Shown piece by piece: positions 7,935-17,868 of a DNA stretch of 64,000 nt. A program made the position numbers and the translations under genes. Numbering within the stretch: position 1 is the first letter of the stretch; each line of letters begins with the position of its first letter. The notes under the pieces are model-generated. The model was not told the DNA's origin and did no database searches. It worked only from the letters and a program-made list of their open reading frames with translations. The stretch is from an uncultured Coriobacteriales bacterium (GTDB lineage Bacteria; Actinomycetota; Coriobacteriia; Coriobacteriales; UMGS124): contig CABQHM010000001.1 in assembly GCA_902464015.1 (NCBI GenBank), positions 1 to 64,000 of the forward strand, written 5' to 3'.

Positions 7935-9028
7935 AGGCCGCACAGATCGCAGCCCCCTGGGGCAACGCAGGCAACCTGATCAGCCAGCTCTGCGACCAAA
8001 AAGAAATAGGCCACGCCTACCTTCTTGTGGGTCCCGCGAACTCGGCAAAAACTGACGCTGCCATGCTTTTGGCGAACGCCGCTGTATCGCGCCTCGACCA
8101 AATCGGCCCCTCCGACCTCGGTCGCCCCCATCCGGACATCCACCGGCTCGAGCCCCAAAGCGCCACAGGATACCTGGTGGGACAGATTCGCGAGATGCTT
8201 GACGACGTGCAGCTGTCCCCCATTTGCTCGCCGTTTAAGGTCTATATGATGGCCGAGGCGCAGCTTCTTACCTCATCTTCGGCAAATGCCCTGCTCAAGA
8301 GCTTGGAGGAACCGCCGGCAGACACGGTCTTCATCCTACTGGCGACTTCTGCCGACGCTGTGCTGCCCACCATCGTCTCGCGTTGCCAAACCATACGCTT
8401 CCCCGCCAGAAGCCAGGAGCAAACGGTGGCGGACCTTTGCGCCTCAACAGGCCAGACCGAGCAACGCTGCCGGGCCGCCCTGGCCTTTTGCGCCGACACG
8501 CAGCAAGCGACGCAATATTTGGGCGACGAGACAAAATGGGCCATGCGCGACATGGCGCTCAAGACGCTTGCAGGCCTTGCGAGCCGCGACGACGTCTGGG
8601 CGATGAGCCGCGCGGCTGCGCTCGTCGATGCAGCTACCGCCTCAACCCAAAGCCTGCAAGACGCCCAGGAGGCCGAGTACGACCAGGCCCAAGCGATTTT
8701 AAGCGCCACGGCCCTCAAGGAAGTGAAAGAACGCCACAAACGCGCCCTCACCGCCGCAACACGTTCGGGTATCATGGCAGCGTTGAGGGCACAACGCGCG
8801 CTTTTGCGCGATGCGCTGCTGATGCAAAACAACCCCGCGGCAACGCCCGCTTGCATTGATTTTGCCGATGCGGTCACAACATTTTCCAGGCTTTCCCAAG
8901 AAGCCCTGCTCAGCTGCATCGAAACGATAGGACGCGCCATGCGACGCGTTGAGAAGAACACGCTGCCCCGACTGGCGGTCGAAGGCATGCTGCTAGAACT
9001 CAAGGAGACACTCACATGCCGACCGTAA
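7931..9028 (+). CDS. holB: DNA polymerase III delta-prime subunit
   Basis: Clamp-loader subunit that helps place the sliding clamp on DNA. The AAA+ fold is recognisable: a degenerate P-loop (GPANSAKT), SSSANALLKSLEEPP, and the sensor/SRC region IVSRCQTIRF. The zinc-binding Cys cluster of many clamp loaders is absent and the P-loop is altered, which fits a non-ATPase delta-prime role. The C-terminal helical collar (about 180-365) is poorly conserved, as usual. The start overlaps tmk and the end overlaps ricT by 13 bp. Confidence 0.92.
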   Translation: MKAAQIAAPWGNAGNLISQLCDQKEIGHAYLLVGPANSAKTDAAMLLANAAVSRLDQIGPSDLGRPHPDIHRLEPQSATGYLVGQIREMLDDVQLSPICSPFKVYMMAEAQLLTSSSANALLKSLEEPPADTVFILLATSADAVLPTIVSRCQTIRFPARSQEQTVADLCASTGQTEQRCRAALAFCADTQQATQYLGDETKWAMRDMALKTLAGLASRDDVWAMSRAAALVDAATASTQSLQDAQEAEYDQAQAILSATALKEVKERHKRALTAATRSGIMAALRAQRALLRDALLMQNNPAATPACIDFADAVTTFSRLSQEALLSCIETIGRAMRRVEKNTLPRLAVEGMLLELKETLTCRP

Positions 9029-10674
9029 TCCCCGTCCGCATGCATTTCAACGCCCAAGACCTGTGGTTTCTGCCCGGCAGAAGCCAGGCGAAGGCCGGCG
9101 ACCACGTCATTGTTCCCACTGAGCGCGGCACTGAGTTCGGCTTGGCCACGGCCGACCCCTTCTCGGTCCCCGACTCCGAGCTGAAGGGCAAGAGCGACCT
9201 GCGACCGGTCGTGCGCATCGCCACGGACAAGGACATCGAGCGCGCCGAGGACCTCGCGGCCCAAGGCGAGCAGGCCATGCCCATATTCAGAAAACTCGTG
9301 AAAGAGAGCGGCCTGGACATCAAGCCTGTCGGCGTGGAGTTTCTCTTCGGCGGGGAAAAGGTCGTCTTTTATTTCGCCGCTGAGGACCGTGTGGACTTCC
9401 GCGACCTGGTACGCGAGCTGGCGGGGGAATTCCACCAGCGCGTCGACATGCGCCAGATCGGCGTGCGCGACGAGGCGCGCCTGGCGGGCGGCTACGCCCC
9501 CTGCGGCCAGGAGCTGTGCTGCGTGAGGTTCGGCGGCCAGTTCCAGCCCGTTTCCATCCGCATGGCAAAAGAACAGGACCTTCCCCTCAACTCCTCGAAG
9601 ATTTCTGGCGTATGCGGCAGGCTCATGTGCTGCCTGCGCTACGAGTTCGACGCATACCGCGACTTCAAGCAGCGCGCGCCGAAAAAGAACAACCTCATCG
9701 ACACGCCGCTAGGCAAAGCAAAAATCGTCGAGTACAACACACCCAAAGAAACCCTGCTCCTGCGCCTGGAGAACGGCAAGTCGTTCACCATCGCCCTCAA
9801 GGACATGACCTGCAGCGAAGGTTGCTGCAAGCGCTCCAAGGAACAGAACATCCCGCTTCGCCCCGACACCGTGACGCGCGAGGCGCTCGAGGCGCTCGGC
9901 ACGGCGGAAATTGCCATGCAGCTTGCCGAGCTCGACCGCGCAAACGGCGAGGGCGACGGCTATGCGCTCGACATGTCGCTGCTCGACTCGCAGCGAACCC
10001 CGCGCAAGCGTAAGACCGACAAGGCAGAACTCGCCGCACAGGCGACGCCTGCCCGCAAGCCTCGCCGTCAGTCCAAACCCGCACCGGCTGCCGAAGAAGG
10101 CAACGCCCAGGGCAACGACACGGCGCAGACCCCGAAAGAAGAGCAGAAGCGCGGCCCGCGCGGCGGTGGCATGCGACCGCGCCGCACGCAGAAGGCAAGC
10201 CCGGACGCCAAGCGCACGGCTTCTGCGACGCGCGATGCCAAAAACCCGGCAGATGACACGGCCAAGCCTCGCCGTCAGGCAAACGCCGTCAAGCAGGCCG
10301 GCACCAAATCCGGCAAGGCAGCCGAAGCGGCCACCGAGCCCCAGAAGCGCACGCGCCGTCATCACAGCGCGGCCACCCCGACCCAACATGGCCAACAGGG
10401 TCAGGCTGTTGAGCAGACGAAGGTCAAAAACGCCCAGCGGCAGGGCACCCCGCAGGAATCCAACCGCACGGGCGAGCAAAAGCCCCGCCGGCGCACGGCG
10501 CCCTCCCCTGAGGCAGGGCCCAAGCAGCAGCGTCCCCAGGCAGAACGCCGTAGGCACACCAAACCGGCGCAGGACAAACCGTCCGGCGCAGAGGGATCGA
10601 CTCCTTCTACGAGCCAGGCTCCGACTCGCCGTCGCAGGCGTCCCGGTGACAAGGGTGGCTCAAACGAACAATAA
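9016..10674 (+). CDS. ricT: PSP1-domain protein RicT (YaaT) with a long basic tail
   Basis: In Bacillus RicT (YaaT) is part of the RicAFT iron-sulfur complex that stimulates RNase Y mRNA processing. Residues 1-275 form the PSP1 domain, with paired cysteine motifs CGQELCC (about 161-167) and CGRLMCC (about 197-203), and a third Cys group CSEGCC near 266; these are the cluster ligands. Residues about 330-552 are a Lys/Arg/Ala/Pro-rich, probably disordered tail not found in the Bacillus protein. A charged tail of this kind would suit RNA contact, but that is inference. The start has AAGGAG eight bases upstream. I see no RicA or RicF gene in the window. Confidence 0.88.
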   Translation: MPTVIPVRMHFNAQDLWFLPGRSQAKAGDHVIVPTERGTEFGLATADPFSVPDSELKGKSDLRPVVRIATDKDIERAEDLAAQGEQAMPIFRKLVKESGLDIKPVGVEFLFGGEKVVFYFAAEDRVDFRDLVRELAGEFHQRVDMRQIGVRDEARLAGGYAPCGQELCCVRFGGQFQPVSIRMAKEQDLPLNSSKISGVCGRLMCCLRYEFDAYRDFKQRAPKKNNLIDTPLGKAKIVEYNTPKETLLLRLENGKSFTIALKDMTCSEGCCKRSKEQNIPLRPDTVTREALEALGTAEIAMQLAELDRANGEGDGYALDMSLLDSQRTPRKRKTDKAELAAQATPARKPRRQSKPAPAAEEGNAQGNDTAQTPKEEQKRGPRGGGMRPRRTQKASPDAKRTASATRDAKNPADDTAKPRRQANAVKQAGTKSGKAAEAATEPQKRTRRHHSAATPTQHGQQGQAVEQTKVKNAQRQGTPQESNRTGEQKPRRRTAPSPEAGPKQQRPQAERRRHTKPAQDKPSGAEGSTPSTSQAPTRRRRRPGDKGGSNEQ

Positions 10675-10713
10675 CGATTACATCGACACGACCGACGAGG
10701 GAGCAACATAACG

Positions 10714-11658
10714 ATGCCGCGCAACATCGCGATTTTGGTACAAGACGAAACGATGGCAAGCCAGGGCTTTCTTCAGGCATTCGCTCAGCAGGGCAACGAG
10801 GTAACCTGCGTCGTATGCAACGACCTTCTGCCCGTCGCACTGCAGATGGCCAAGCCTGACTTTGCGATTGTCAACGGAAACGCCTGGCACGAAGCGGGCG
10901 ATGCCCAAGAGCTTCTTGACTCGATGGGTATCCCCTACCTGGGCGCCGGCGCAGCCACGATCAGGCGCTGCCGCGACGCCGCACAGCTCTCATACACCAT
11001 CGAGGAGGCACTGGCCCAGGGCAGCATCGACGCTGGGACGGTGGAACAGCTCACGCTGGCCCCGTCGGTCCAAGGCGCCCTGCTGCAAACTGGCCAGCTC
11101 GGCAGCATCGTAGCCAACACGTTTGCCCCAGGTGAGACGCTTACCCTGCGCGCCGATGGCGCGGAGTTCCTGAACCCCGGCGTTGCATTGCAGGATCAAA
11201 AGGAGCTCTCGGAAGCACTCATCGCATTCAAGGATGCCGGCAAGCGCGCCGTCGTGCGCCCTCAGATCAAGGGTGTCGAGCTCCTTGTCTGCATCATGGG
11301 CGACCTTTCGGACATTCTCATCCTGCCCCCCATCGAGGTGAAGGGCGCACTTGACGACAGTTCGATGTGGCAAATCCCTGTGAATATGCAAAGCCTTGCC
11401 GACGACGAGCAAGATGCTCAGGCTATTCGCAGCGAAGTCGAGCGGTGCGCGCTCGACGCCTTCCTTGCATGTGGTTGCCACGATTTTGCCTGCGTGCGTC
11501 TTGTGTGGGACGGCGGATGCGCGCGCGTGCTCGACGTTGACGCAGCACCGAGCCTGTCGCAGGGCTCCCCCATCATGGCGGCACTGACCGCAGCCGACAT
11601 CAATCTCGCAGAGCTCGCAAACGAGTTCTGCGAGATTGCCGACGAGACCCTTCTGTAG
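10714..11658 (+). CDS. ATP-grasp protein related to D-alanine--D-alanine ligase, motif degraded
   Basis: The 314-residue length, an N-terminal Rossmann-like domain ending in MGIPYLGAGAAT, and the C-terminal order of blocks match D-Ala-D-Ala ligase (Ddl). Key residues are changed. The Glu/Asn metal-binding motif (EINTxPG) is replaced by DVDAAPS near residue 270, and the Lys/Gly-rich nucleotide loop is VVRPQIKGVE. The binding residues look eroded, so activity as a peptidoglycan ligase is doubtful; it may have another substrate or a regulatory role. It follows ricT by 40 bp and precedes the HAD gene by 8 bp, so it sits in the tmk operon. Confidence 0.7.
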   Translation: MPRNIAILVQDETMASQGFLQAFAQQGNEVTCVVCNDLLPVALQMAKPDFAIVNGNAWHEAGDAQELLDSMGIPYLGAGAATIRRCRDAAQLSYTIEEALAQGSIDAGTVEQLTLAPSVQGALLQTGQLGSIVANTFAPGETLTLRADGAEFLNPGVALQDQKELSEALIAFKDAGKRAVVRPQIKGVELLVCIMGDLSDILILPPIEVKGALDDSSMWQIPVNMQSLADDEQDAQAIRSEVERCALDAFLACGCHDFACVRLVWDGGCARVLDVDAAPSLSQGSPIMAALTAADINLAELANEFCEIADETLL

Positions 11659-11666
11659 GAGATTCC

Positions 11667-12548
11667 ATGCCCGCCCAGAGGCCCAGCTCACCACACATCG
11701 CGCCTCTGGGCGGAATAGATCGCCTCACGACCCTCGCACACACGGTTAAGGCAGTTTTTTGCGATTTGGACGACACGTTGCTCGATGCGCATCATCGGCT
11801 ACCATCTGAGGCAGTCGATGCCATTCAGCGCGTTCAAGCCAGCGGGGTACGCTTCATACCCACAACCGGACGCCCGGTATTTGCTCTCAAGGCGCTTTTT
11901 GGCCCTATGCTCGACAACCTCGACCTTGACTACATTGCCTGCAACGGCATGGATGTGCGCCAAGCAGGGCAAACGCTTTTGCATGAGACCGTCGGCCTGG
12001 AATCGGCACGCACGCTTCTGCAGCGCGTTATCGACGACCCTATGCCATTGGGATTTGTGGTGTACGGCTCCGATGCCCCCTATGTTATGGACATGGAAGC
12101 GGATTTTGTTCGAAGCAAGATAGAAAGCCTGCATGAAGCGCACGTGCGCCCGGCGAGCGCCGGGCTCGAGGACGCACAGATAAGCAAGCTGGGTATCGTT
12201 GCCTATTCAGGGGCTCGCAAGCTCGCACAGGACCTCTCGAGCGAGCTGTCGGAGCATTTCGAGTTCAGTGCCTGCGGCGACAAATGGGTGGACGTCGCAC
12301 TGAGGGGACGCACGAAGCTCGGTGGCATCAACATGCTGCTTAATGCTTACGGCATGCAACCCACGGAGGTACTTGCCATCGGCGACTCGATGAACGATCT
12401 CTCGATGCTCAGGGCCATCCCCAACAGCATCTGCGTTGCGAACGCGATGCCCGAGGTCAAGCAGTACTGTCGCTTTGAGATTGGTGCCAACACCGAGCTG
12501 GCAGTTCCTCACCTGCTGGAACAGATTTCCCAGATCCGCGCCAAGTAG
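11667..12548 (+). CDS. HAD-superfamily phosphatase (Cof/YidA type)
   Basis: Predicted cytoplasmic phosphatase acting on small phosphorylated metabolites. The nucleophile motif FCDLDDTLLD (D33, D35), the TTGRP second motif, a C2-type cap domain in the middle, and the GDSMNDLSML metal-binding motif near the C-terminus are all intact. The substrate cannot be told from sequence. AGGAG precedes the ATG. It is the last gene of the tmk-holB-ricT run. Confidence 0.9.
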   Translation: MPAQRPSSPHIAPLGGIDRLTTLAHTVKAVFCDLDDTLLDAHHRLPSEAVDAIQRVQASGVRFIPTTGRPVFALKALFGPMLDNLDLDYIACNGMDVRQAGQTLLHETVGLESARTLLQRVIDDPMPLGFVVYGSDAPYVMDMEADFVRSKIESLHEAHVRPASAGLEDAQISKLGIVAYSGARKLAQDLSSELSEHFEFSACGDKWVDVALRGRTKLGGINMLLNAYGMQPTEVLAIGDSMNDLSMLRAIPNSICVANAMPEVKQYCRFEIGANTELAVPHLLEQISQIRAK

Positions 12549-12600
12549 CCCACCTTCGGCTGATTTCGATACTCCCTCTATATATAGATGCACAAACCAC

Positions 12601-12624
12601 CGTCTGCTTGATATCGAGCAGACG
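12601..12624. repeat. Inverted repeat between convergent genes
   Basis: A perfect 8-bp inverted repeat (12601-12608/12617-12624) with an 8-nt AT-rich spacer lies between the HAD gene and the cold-shock terminator. There is no T-run on either side, so it is not a standard terminator. It may end or stabilise the plus-strand transcript. Confidence 0.45.
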
Positions 12625-12653
12625 TACGCGACAAACAGGCATGCTCGACAAAC

Positions 12654-12681
12654 AAAAAAGGGGCGGCACAAGGCCGCCCCT
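12654..12681 (-). terminator. Intrinsic terminator of the cold-shock gene
   Basis: A perfect 9-bp stem (12673-12681 with 12659-12667) and a 5-nt loop are followed on the minus strand by a T6 run (12654-12659). Confidence 0.93.
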
Positions 12682-12706
12682 CAGCAAAATCGCTTAAAAG
12701 TAAAAC

Positions 12707-12910
12707 TTAGAGCTTGTGGACGTTGCTGGCCTGCAGCTTGCCGTTCTGGCCAGTGGTGATCTCGAACTCGACCTTCTGGCCCTCGTCCAGGGTCTTGAAG
12801 CCGTCCATCTGAATCTCGGAGAAGTGCACGAACAGATCGTCGCCGTCCTCACGAGAGATGAAGCCGTAGCCCTTGTCCGGATTGAACCACTTAACAGTAC
12901 CCTGAGCCAT
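12707..12910 (-). CDS. cspA: Cold-shock domain protein
   Basis: A 67-residue single-stranded nucleic-acid-binding protein with the five-strand OB fold. RNP1 (KGYGFIS) and RNP2 (DLFVHF) are intact, as is the N-terminal GTVKWFN strand. It acts as an RNA chaperone; whether it is cold-induced cannot be told from sequence. It is monocistronic, with its own -10-like box, a long leader and a strong terminator. It is typical of small Csp proteins of actinobacteria. Confidence 0.97.
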   Translation of the reverse strand: MAQGTVKWFNPDKGYGFISREDGDDLFVHFSEIQMDGFKTLDEGQKVEFEITTGQNGKLQASNVHKL

Positions 12911-12948
12911 GTCTAGCCTTTCTTTCTACCCTTTTACGGGCAAACCGA

Positions 12949-13017
12949 GTAAGCGAATCGAGTCGACACGCTTACGAGAAAACACGGTCCTCCTATGAAC
13001 CGCACTTGCTTATAATA
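12949..13017 (-). promoter_or_regulatory. Promoter and hairpin leader of the cold-shock gene
   Basis: A TATTAT box on the minus strand (12012-17 of the 13000 block, i.e. 13012-13017) is the best -10 candidate; no clear -35 is present. The resulting leader is about 95 nt and contains a perfect 7-bp hairpin (12969-12975 with 12949-12955, 13-nt loop). Long structured leaders are usual for csp mRNAs and can act as temperature-dependent elements; here that is inference. Confidence 0.4.
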
Positions 13018-13092
13018 CCTGAAATGTGCAGGCTTTAGGAAGCCAAGTTCACATTTCTTTAGATTCCCACCAATCTCAACAAACTAACGCAA

Positions 13093-13962
13093 TTACTGCG
13101 CCCAGGCGGAATCCATGCCTGCAAGACGCTCGGCAGCCGTGACGCAGTTGAGCATGAGCATGGCACGCGTCATGGGACCAACGCCGCCTGGAACCGGGGT
13201 GATCGCGCTGGCCTTGGCGGCAACCTCGTCATAGGCAACGTCGCCGCAGAGCTTGCCGTTCTCATCGCGGTTCATGCCCACATCCACGACAACAGCGCCT
13301 TCACGCATCCAGTCGGACTTGACGAGGTTGGCATGACCGATTGCGCTAATGACGATATCGGCCTGCTGCGACGTCTCGGCCTTGTTAGGCGTGCGGCTGT
13401 GGCAGATGGTGACCGTGGCGTCGTTTGCGATGAGCATAAGGGCCATGGGTTTGCCCACGATAGTGGAGCGGCCCAGCACGACAGCACGCTTGCCGGCCAC
13501 ATCGATACCGTATTCGCGCAGGATGCGCATAACGCCGGCTGGCGTGCACGGCCTGGGACCGGGGAGCCCGCGCACAAGGCGACCAAGGTTGACGGGATGG
13601 AAGGCATCCACGTCTTTCTCGGGCGAGATGTGGGCGATGGCGCGTTCGGCGTCGAGATGTGCCGGCAGGGGCATCTGCACAAGGATGCCGCTGACCTTCG
13701 GGTCAGCGTTAAGCCTGCCGAGAAGGTCCTCGAGCTCCTCCTGCGTGCAGGTGGCGGGCAGGTCATAGTCAAACGCCTCGATACCCACCTCTGCGCAGTC
13801 CTTGCGCTTGTTGCGCACATAGACCGAGCTTGCAGGGTCGTCACCCACAAGCACGACCGCCAGGCCGCACGGATGTCCATGCTGCTTCAAGACTTCCACA
13901 CGCTGAGCGGCCTCGGCCTTGACCTTTGCCGCGACGGCCTTGCCGTCGAGAATTGTCGCCAT
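13093..13962 (-). CDS. folD: Bifunctional methylenetetrahydrofolate dehydrogenase/cyclohydrolase
   Basis: Interconverts 5,10-methylene-, 5,10-methenyl- and 10-formyl-THF, using NAD(P). The substrate-site segment [15 protein letters not shown] carries the catalytic Tyr/Lys pair. ILVQMPLP and the nucleotide-binding [13 protein letters not shown] follow, and the C-terminus has the family signature [11 protein letters not shown] chose the ATG at 13960-13962 (MATILDGK, 289 aa), since an upstream extension would run into fhs. It begins 1 bp after the fhs stop, so the two are cotranscribed and cooperate in one-carbon metabolism. Confidence 0.96.
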   Translation of the reverse strand: MATILDGKAVAAKVKAEAAQRVEVLKQHGHPCGLAVVLVGDDPASSVYVRNKRKDCAEVGIEAFDYDLPATCTQEELEDLLGRLNADPKVSGILVQMPLPAHLDAERAIAHISPEKDVDAFHPVNLGRLVRGLPGPRPCTPAGVMRILREYGIDVAGKRAVVLGRSTIVGKPMALMLIANDATVTICHSRTPNKAETSQQADIVISAIGHANLVKSDWMREGAVVVDVGMNRDENGKLCGDVAYDEVAAKASAITPVPGGVGPMTRAMLMLNCVTAAERLAGMDSAWAQ

Positions 13963-13963
13963 A

Positions 13964-15631
13964 TTAGAACAACCCCGTGATACGGCCCGACTCATCGACG
14001 TCGATCTTCTCGGCTGCGGGAACCTTGGGCAGGCCCGGCATGGTCATAACGCTGCCGGCAAGCACGACAACGAAACCGGCACCCGCGGAGACCTTGACCT
14101 CGCGTACGGCAATCCTGAAGCCTCGGGGGGCACCAAGCTTGACAGGATCGTCGGAGAAGCTGTACTGCGTCTTTGCGATGCACACGGGCAGGTGGCCGTA
14201 GCCGTTCTCCTCAAGCGCAGCGATCTGCTTGAGGGCGGCAGGAGCAAAATCAACGCCATCGGCATGGTAGATGCGCGTGGCGACTGCCTCGACGGCCTCC
14301 TTGATGCTGGCACCGGTGGGATAGGCAAACTTCAGCTCGCTAGGCTGCTCAACAAGACGCAGGACTTCCTGAGCCAACGCGATGCCGCCCTGGCCGCCCT
14401 TGGCCCACACTTCGGAAAGCACGGCGTTAACGCCCTGCTCGGCACAGCAGGACTGGATGAGCTCCAGCTCGGCAACCGTGTCGGTGGGGTGACGGTTGAT
14501 GGCGACCACCACCGGCATGCCGTAGACCTCGGTGAGGTTGGCAACATGCTGGAGCAGGTTGGGCATGCCGGCCGCAAGGGCCTCGAGGTTCTCCTCGTTC
14601 AGGTCGGTCTTGGCAACGCCGCCGTTCATCTTAAGAGCGCGGGCGGTAGCCACGAGCACGACCGCGTCGGGGGCAATGCCGGCCATGCGGCACTTGATGT
14701 CGAGGAACTTCTCCGCACCCAGGTCGGCACCGAAGCCGGCCTCGGTGACCGTGATGTCGGAGAGGGCCATGGCCATGCGCGTCGCCATGACGGAGTTGCA
14801 GCCGTGGGCGATGTTTGCGAAGGGACCGCCGTGCACGAAGGCAGGCGTGCCCTCGAGCGTCTGCACGAGGTTGGGCTTGAGGGCGTCCTTGAGCAGGGCA
14901 GCCATGGCGCCAGCAGCCTTGAGCTGGCTGGCAGTCACAGGCTCGCCGGTATAGGTGTAGCCCACGACGATACGGCCCAGGCGCTCCTTGAGGTCGGGGA
15001 TGTCGCGCGCAAGGCACAGGACTGCCATGATCTCGGAGGCAACCGTGATGTCGAAGCCGTCCTCGCGCGGAGTGCCGTTTGCCTTGCCACCCAGACCGTC
15101 GACGATGAAGCGCAGCTGGCGGTCGTTCATGTCGACCACGCGCTTCCAGGTGATGCGGCGCGGATCGATGCCCAGGGTGTTACCCTGCTGGATATGGTTG
15201 TCAAGCATGGCCGCGAGCAGGTTGTTCGCCGCGCCGATGGCATGGAAGTCGCCCGTGAAGTGCAGGTTGATGTCTTCCATGGGAATGACCTGGGCGTAAC
15301 CGCCGCCGGCAGCGCCGCCCTTCACGCCGAAAACCGGGCCCAGGCTCGGCTCACGCAGGGCGACTGCGCACTTCTTGCCAAGGCTCGTCAGCGCATCGGC
15401 CAGACCGATGGTGGTCGTCGTCTTGCCCTCGCCGGCAGGGGTAGGGTTGATGGCAGTGACAAGCACGAGCTTGCCAGCAGTGTGGTTCTCCTCGCGCAGC
15501 AGGTTGTAGTCGACCTTTGCCTTGGTGCTGCCGTAGCGTTCCAGATACTTCTCGTCAAGACCGAGCTTGGAGGCGATTTCACCTATCTCGCGGGGGGTTA
15601 CGGACTGGGCAATCTCGATGTCACTTGCCAT
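13964..15631 (-). CDS. fhs: Formate--tetrahydrofolate ligase
   Basis: ATP-dependent formation of 10-formyl-THF from formate, feeding folD. The protein is 555 residues, normal for the family. The P-loop [13 protein letters not shown] lies near residue 65, and the conserved [10 protein letters not shown] and RATW-type K/G blocks follow. The start is the ATG at 15629-15631 with GAAGGGAG four bases upstream; a longer in-frame extension lacks such a site. The fhs-folD pair suggests formate assimilation for purines, or a reductive one-carbon branch as in acetogen-like gut anaerobes. Confidence 0.97.
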   Translation of the reverse strand: MASDIEIAQSVTPREIGEIASKLGLDEKYLERYGSTKAKVDYNLLREENHTAGKLVLVTAINPTPAGEGKTTTTIGLADALTSLGKKCAVALREPSLGPVFGVKGGAAGGGYAQVIPMEDINLHFTGDFHAIGAANNLLAAMLDNHIQQGNTLGIDPRRITWKRVVDMNDRQLRFIVDGLGGKANGTPREDGFDITVASEIMAVLCLARDIPDLKERLGRIVVGYTYTGEPVTASQLKAAGAMAALLKDALKPNLVQTLEGTPAFVHGGPFANIAHGCNSVMATRMAMALSDITVTEAGFGADLGAEKFLDIKCRMAGIAPDAVVLVATARALKMNGGVAKTDLNEENLEALAAGMPNLLQHVANLTEVYGMPVVVAINRHPTDTVAELELIQSCCAEQGVNAVLSEVWAKGGQGGIALAQEVLRLVEQPSELKFAYPTGASIKEAVEAVATRIYHADGVDFAPAALKQIAALEENGYGHLPVCIAKTQYSFSDDPVKLGAPRGFRIAVREVKVSAGAGFVVVLAGSVMTMPGLPKVPAAEKIDVDESGRITGLF

Positions 15632-15760
15632 GGGGCTCCCTTCCTCTTTGGAATGTTGCATACATGTTACGTGCCACGCCGAAAAGCTACCATGGCATCG
15701 CAACGGCATAATGCTGGTTTCGTGAAGCGCCTTTGAGCGGTGCAAGCGTGCGGCTGAACG

Positions 15761-16159
15761 TCACTGATCAGCGCGAGCGGCAAGGGCCTCGCTCACTTCG
15801 CGGGGGCTGACGTCGGCGTCAAACCCATAGGCGTCAGCCAGGGCCTGCGCCTGCTCGCGACGAAGCTGGGCAATGCCGGGGTCGGCGGCCTCGTAGGTGT
15901 CGGCAGCCTGCATCAGGGCATATGCGCAGTACACGACGAGCGTCTCGTCAACGGCAGAAAGCTGCATCATCGTGACAAGCGAGGAGCTCGACAGGGCCAA
16001 GGCACAGGACGCATCCATGTCAAGCACGCCGCCCACGACGCTTTCGAAGTCCTCGCGCGCCTCAAAGGCATCACCTGCACGGCGGGCGTCAATGCCGCGA
16101 AGCACGGCGTCGCAGAACCGCGCGACCATGTCCATGAGATAGTCGCTTTTAATAGACAA
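15761..16159 (-). CDS. Small hypothetical protein (DUF6483-like)
   Basis: 132 residues, mostly alpha-helical, acidic, with no signal peptide or membrane segment. The N-terminus (SDYLMDMVARFCDAVLRGID) and a following GGVLDMDAS segment remind me of the DUF6483 family of Firmicutes and actinobacteria; no function is known. The start is a TTG, preceded nine bases away by AAGGAAG, since a stop codon blocks an earlier start. It lies 38 bp downstream of ruvB, and a GACGCG/CGCGTC hairpin over the ruvB stop may weaken cotranscription. Confidence 0.75.
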   Translation of the reverse strand: MSIKSDYLMDMVARFCDAVLRGIDARRAGDAFEAREDFESVVGGVLDMDASCALALSSSSLVTMMQLSAVDETLVVYCAYALMQAADTYEAADPGIAQLRREQAQALADAYGFDADVSPREVSEALAARADQ

Positions 16160-16197
16160 GCCTCATCACTTCCTTTTGAAACCGACGCGTCGCCGCG

Positions 16198-17253
16198 TCA
16201 CTCGTCAGCCTCGGCAACCGGCAGACCCAGGTGCTCAAATGCGCGCGGGGTTGCCACACGACCCTTGGGAGTACGGTTGATCAAACCCTGTTGAAGCAAA
16301 AACGGCTCGTAGACATCCTCGAGCGTGGCTGCATCCTCACCGACGGCGCTGGCCAAGGTGGAAAGGCCAACGGGATGGCCCATAAACGTCTGGGCAAGCG
16401 TGGAGAGAATCTTGTTGTCCATCCAATCCAGGCCCATCTCGTCAACCTCGAAGAACCCGAGCGCGTCGCTTGCCACCCGCGCATCGATGGGAGAAGCCCC
16501 GTGGACCTGGGCGTAATCGCGCACGCGCTTGAGAAGACGGTTTGCCAAACGGGGTGTGCCGCGGCTGCGCGAGGCGATCTGCGCGGCTCCCTGCTCGTCG
16601 AGGTCAACACCCAGGATAGAAGCCGAGCGCATGACAATCTGCGTGAGCTCGGAAGGCGCGTAGTAGTCGAGGCGCGAGATGATTCCGAACCTGTCGCGCA
16701 AGGGGCCCGTCAAAAGACCGGAGCGCGTTGTCGCACCCACAAGCGTGAAGCGCGGCAGGTCGAGCCTGATGGAACGAGCGGCGGGGCCCTTGCCGATCAC
16801 AATGTCGAGATAAAAGTCCTCCATAGCGGGATAGAAAACCTCTTCCACCGCATGGTTCAGACGATGAATCTCGTCGACGAAGAGCACGTCGCCTTCCTGC
16901 AGGTTCGTAAGGATGGCGGCAAGGTCGCCGGTCCGCTCGATGGCTGGGCCCGAGGTGCACTTGATCTGGGCGCCCATCTCGTTTGCCACAATGGTGGCGA
17001 GCGTGGTCTTGCCCAGACCCGGAGGGCCGAAGAAGAGCAGATGGTCGAGGCACTCACCACGCTGCTTGGCCGCCTCGATGGCCACGCGCAGGGTTTGCTT
17101 CACGCGTTCCTGGCCAACGTAGTCGTCAAGGAGCTGGGGGCGAAGCTTGCGGTCGACGTCGAGGTCTTCCGCCGTAAGCGTAGGCGTAACGGCGCGTTCG
17201 GCGGGCGCGGAGGCACCGTCACCCCAAAGGTCCTGCTGGTCTGCTTCCCACAT
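16198..17253 (-). CDS. ruvB: Holliday junction branch-migration helicase RuvB
   Basis: AAA+ motor that drives branch migration with RuvA. Walker [10 protein letters not shown] and Walker B FVDEIH are intact, followed by the sensor region GATTRSGLL and the C-terminal winged helix. At 351 residues it is of normal length. It lies 6 bp after ruvA, in the order ruvC-ruvA-ruvB. Confidence 0.97.
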   Translation of the reverse strand: MWEADQQDLWGDGASAPAERAVTPTLTAEDLDVDRKLRPQLLDDYVGQERVKQTLRVAIEAAKQRGECLDHLLFFGPPGLGKTTLATIVANEMGAQIKCTSGPAIERTGDLAAILTNLQEGDVLFVDEIHRLNHAVEEVFYPAMEDFYLDIVIGKGPAARSIRLDLPRFTLVGATTRSGLLTGPLRDRFGIISRLDYYAPSELTQIVMRSASILGVDLDEQGAAQIASRSRGTPRLANRLLKRVRDYAQVHGASPIDARVASDALGFFEVDEMGLDWMDNKILSTLAQTFMGHPVGLSTLASAVGEDAATLEDVYEPFLLQQGLINRTPKGRVATPRAFEHLGLPVAEADE

Positions 17254-17259
17254 CGTCTA

Positions 17260-17868
17260 TTAACTCCCGAGGCGCTTGAGGGCGAAACGAATCGCCGCCG
17301 AGGTGTCAGCGGCAGGGCCATCATAACCCTTGAGCGCAAGCTCGCACTCGGCCGAGGTAAAGCCCATCGAAAGAAGCGCCGCGCACGCCTCGTCGAGTGC
17401 CGAGGCCACCGGCGCTGCGGGCATAGAAAGCTGCGAGGTAGACAGTCGCGCGGGAGCCTGGGCGCCCAGCGAGTCCTTGAGCTCCAAAATCATACGCGAG
17501 GCGGTCTTCTTGCCCACGCCCGGCACGCTCGACATGCGCTTCTCGTCGCCCGTTGCCACGACCTCGCGCAGGGCATCGGGGGCAAACGTGCTGAGCACCG
17601 AAAGGGCGAGCTTAGGCCCGACTCCGGAAACACCCACGAGCTTGTCAAAGACTACTCGCTCATCGGTAGTTGCGAACCCAAAAAGGGACAGGGCGTCATC
17701 GCGCACCTGCATGCGAGTGAAGAGCATGCACTCCGCATCCTCGCCAGGAGCGGGCAGGCTTGCGGCAGTGGCGGTCGAAACGCCGCACTCATAGCCAACA
17801 CCCGCAACGTCGATAACAACGGAAAAAGCGGTCTTTTCCTGTATGCGGCCTCTGAGAAACGAAATCAC
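17260..17868 (-). CDS. ruvA: Holliday junction DNA-binding protein RuvA
   Basis: Tetramer that binds four-way junctions and loads RuvB. The N-terminal OB fold (1-65) contains GVGYECGVS; two helix-hairpin-helix motifs follow (VSGVGPKLALSVL and VPGVGKKTASRMI). The C-terminal three-helix domain that binds RuvB ends the 202-residue protein. The ATG overlaps the ruvC stop (ATGA). Confidence 0.96.
   Translation of the reverse strand: MISFLRGRIQEKTAFSVVIDVAGVGYECGVSTATAASLPAPGEDAECMLFTRMQVRDDALSLFGFATTDERVVFDKLVGVSGVGPKLALSVLSTFAPDALREVVATGDEKRMSSVPGVGKKTASRMILELKDSLGAQAPARLSTSQLSMPAAPVASALDEACAALLSMGFTSAECELALKGYDGPAADTSAAIRFALKRLGS

Noticed and set aside
13919..15736. 605-codon open frame on the plus strand, opposite fhs and the start of folD
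   Set aside because: Antisense shadow; no start signals and no family resemblance.
15632..15760. Tetrahydrofolate riboswitch upstream of fhs-folD
   Set aside because: I compared by eye with the THF riboswitch consensus and found neither the conserved loops nor a terminator.
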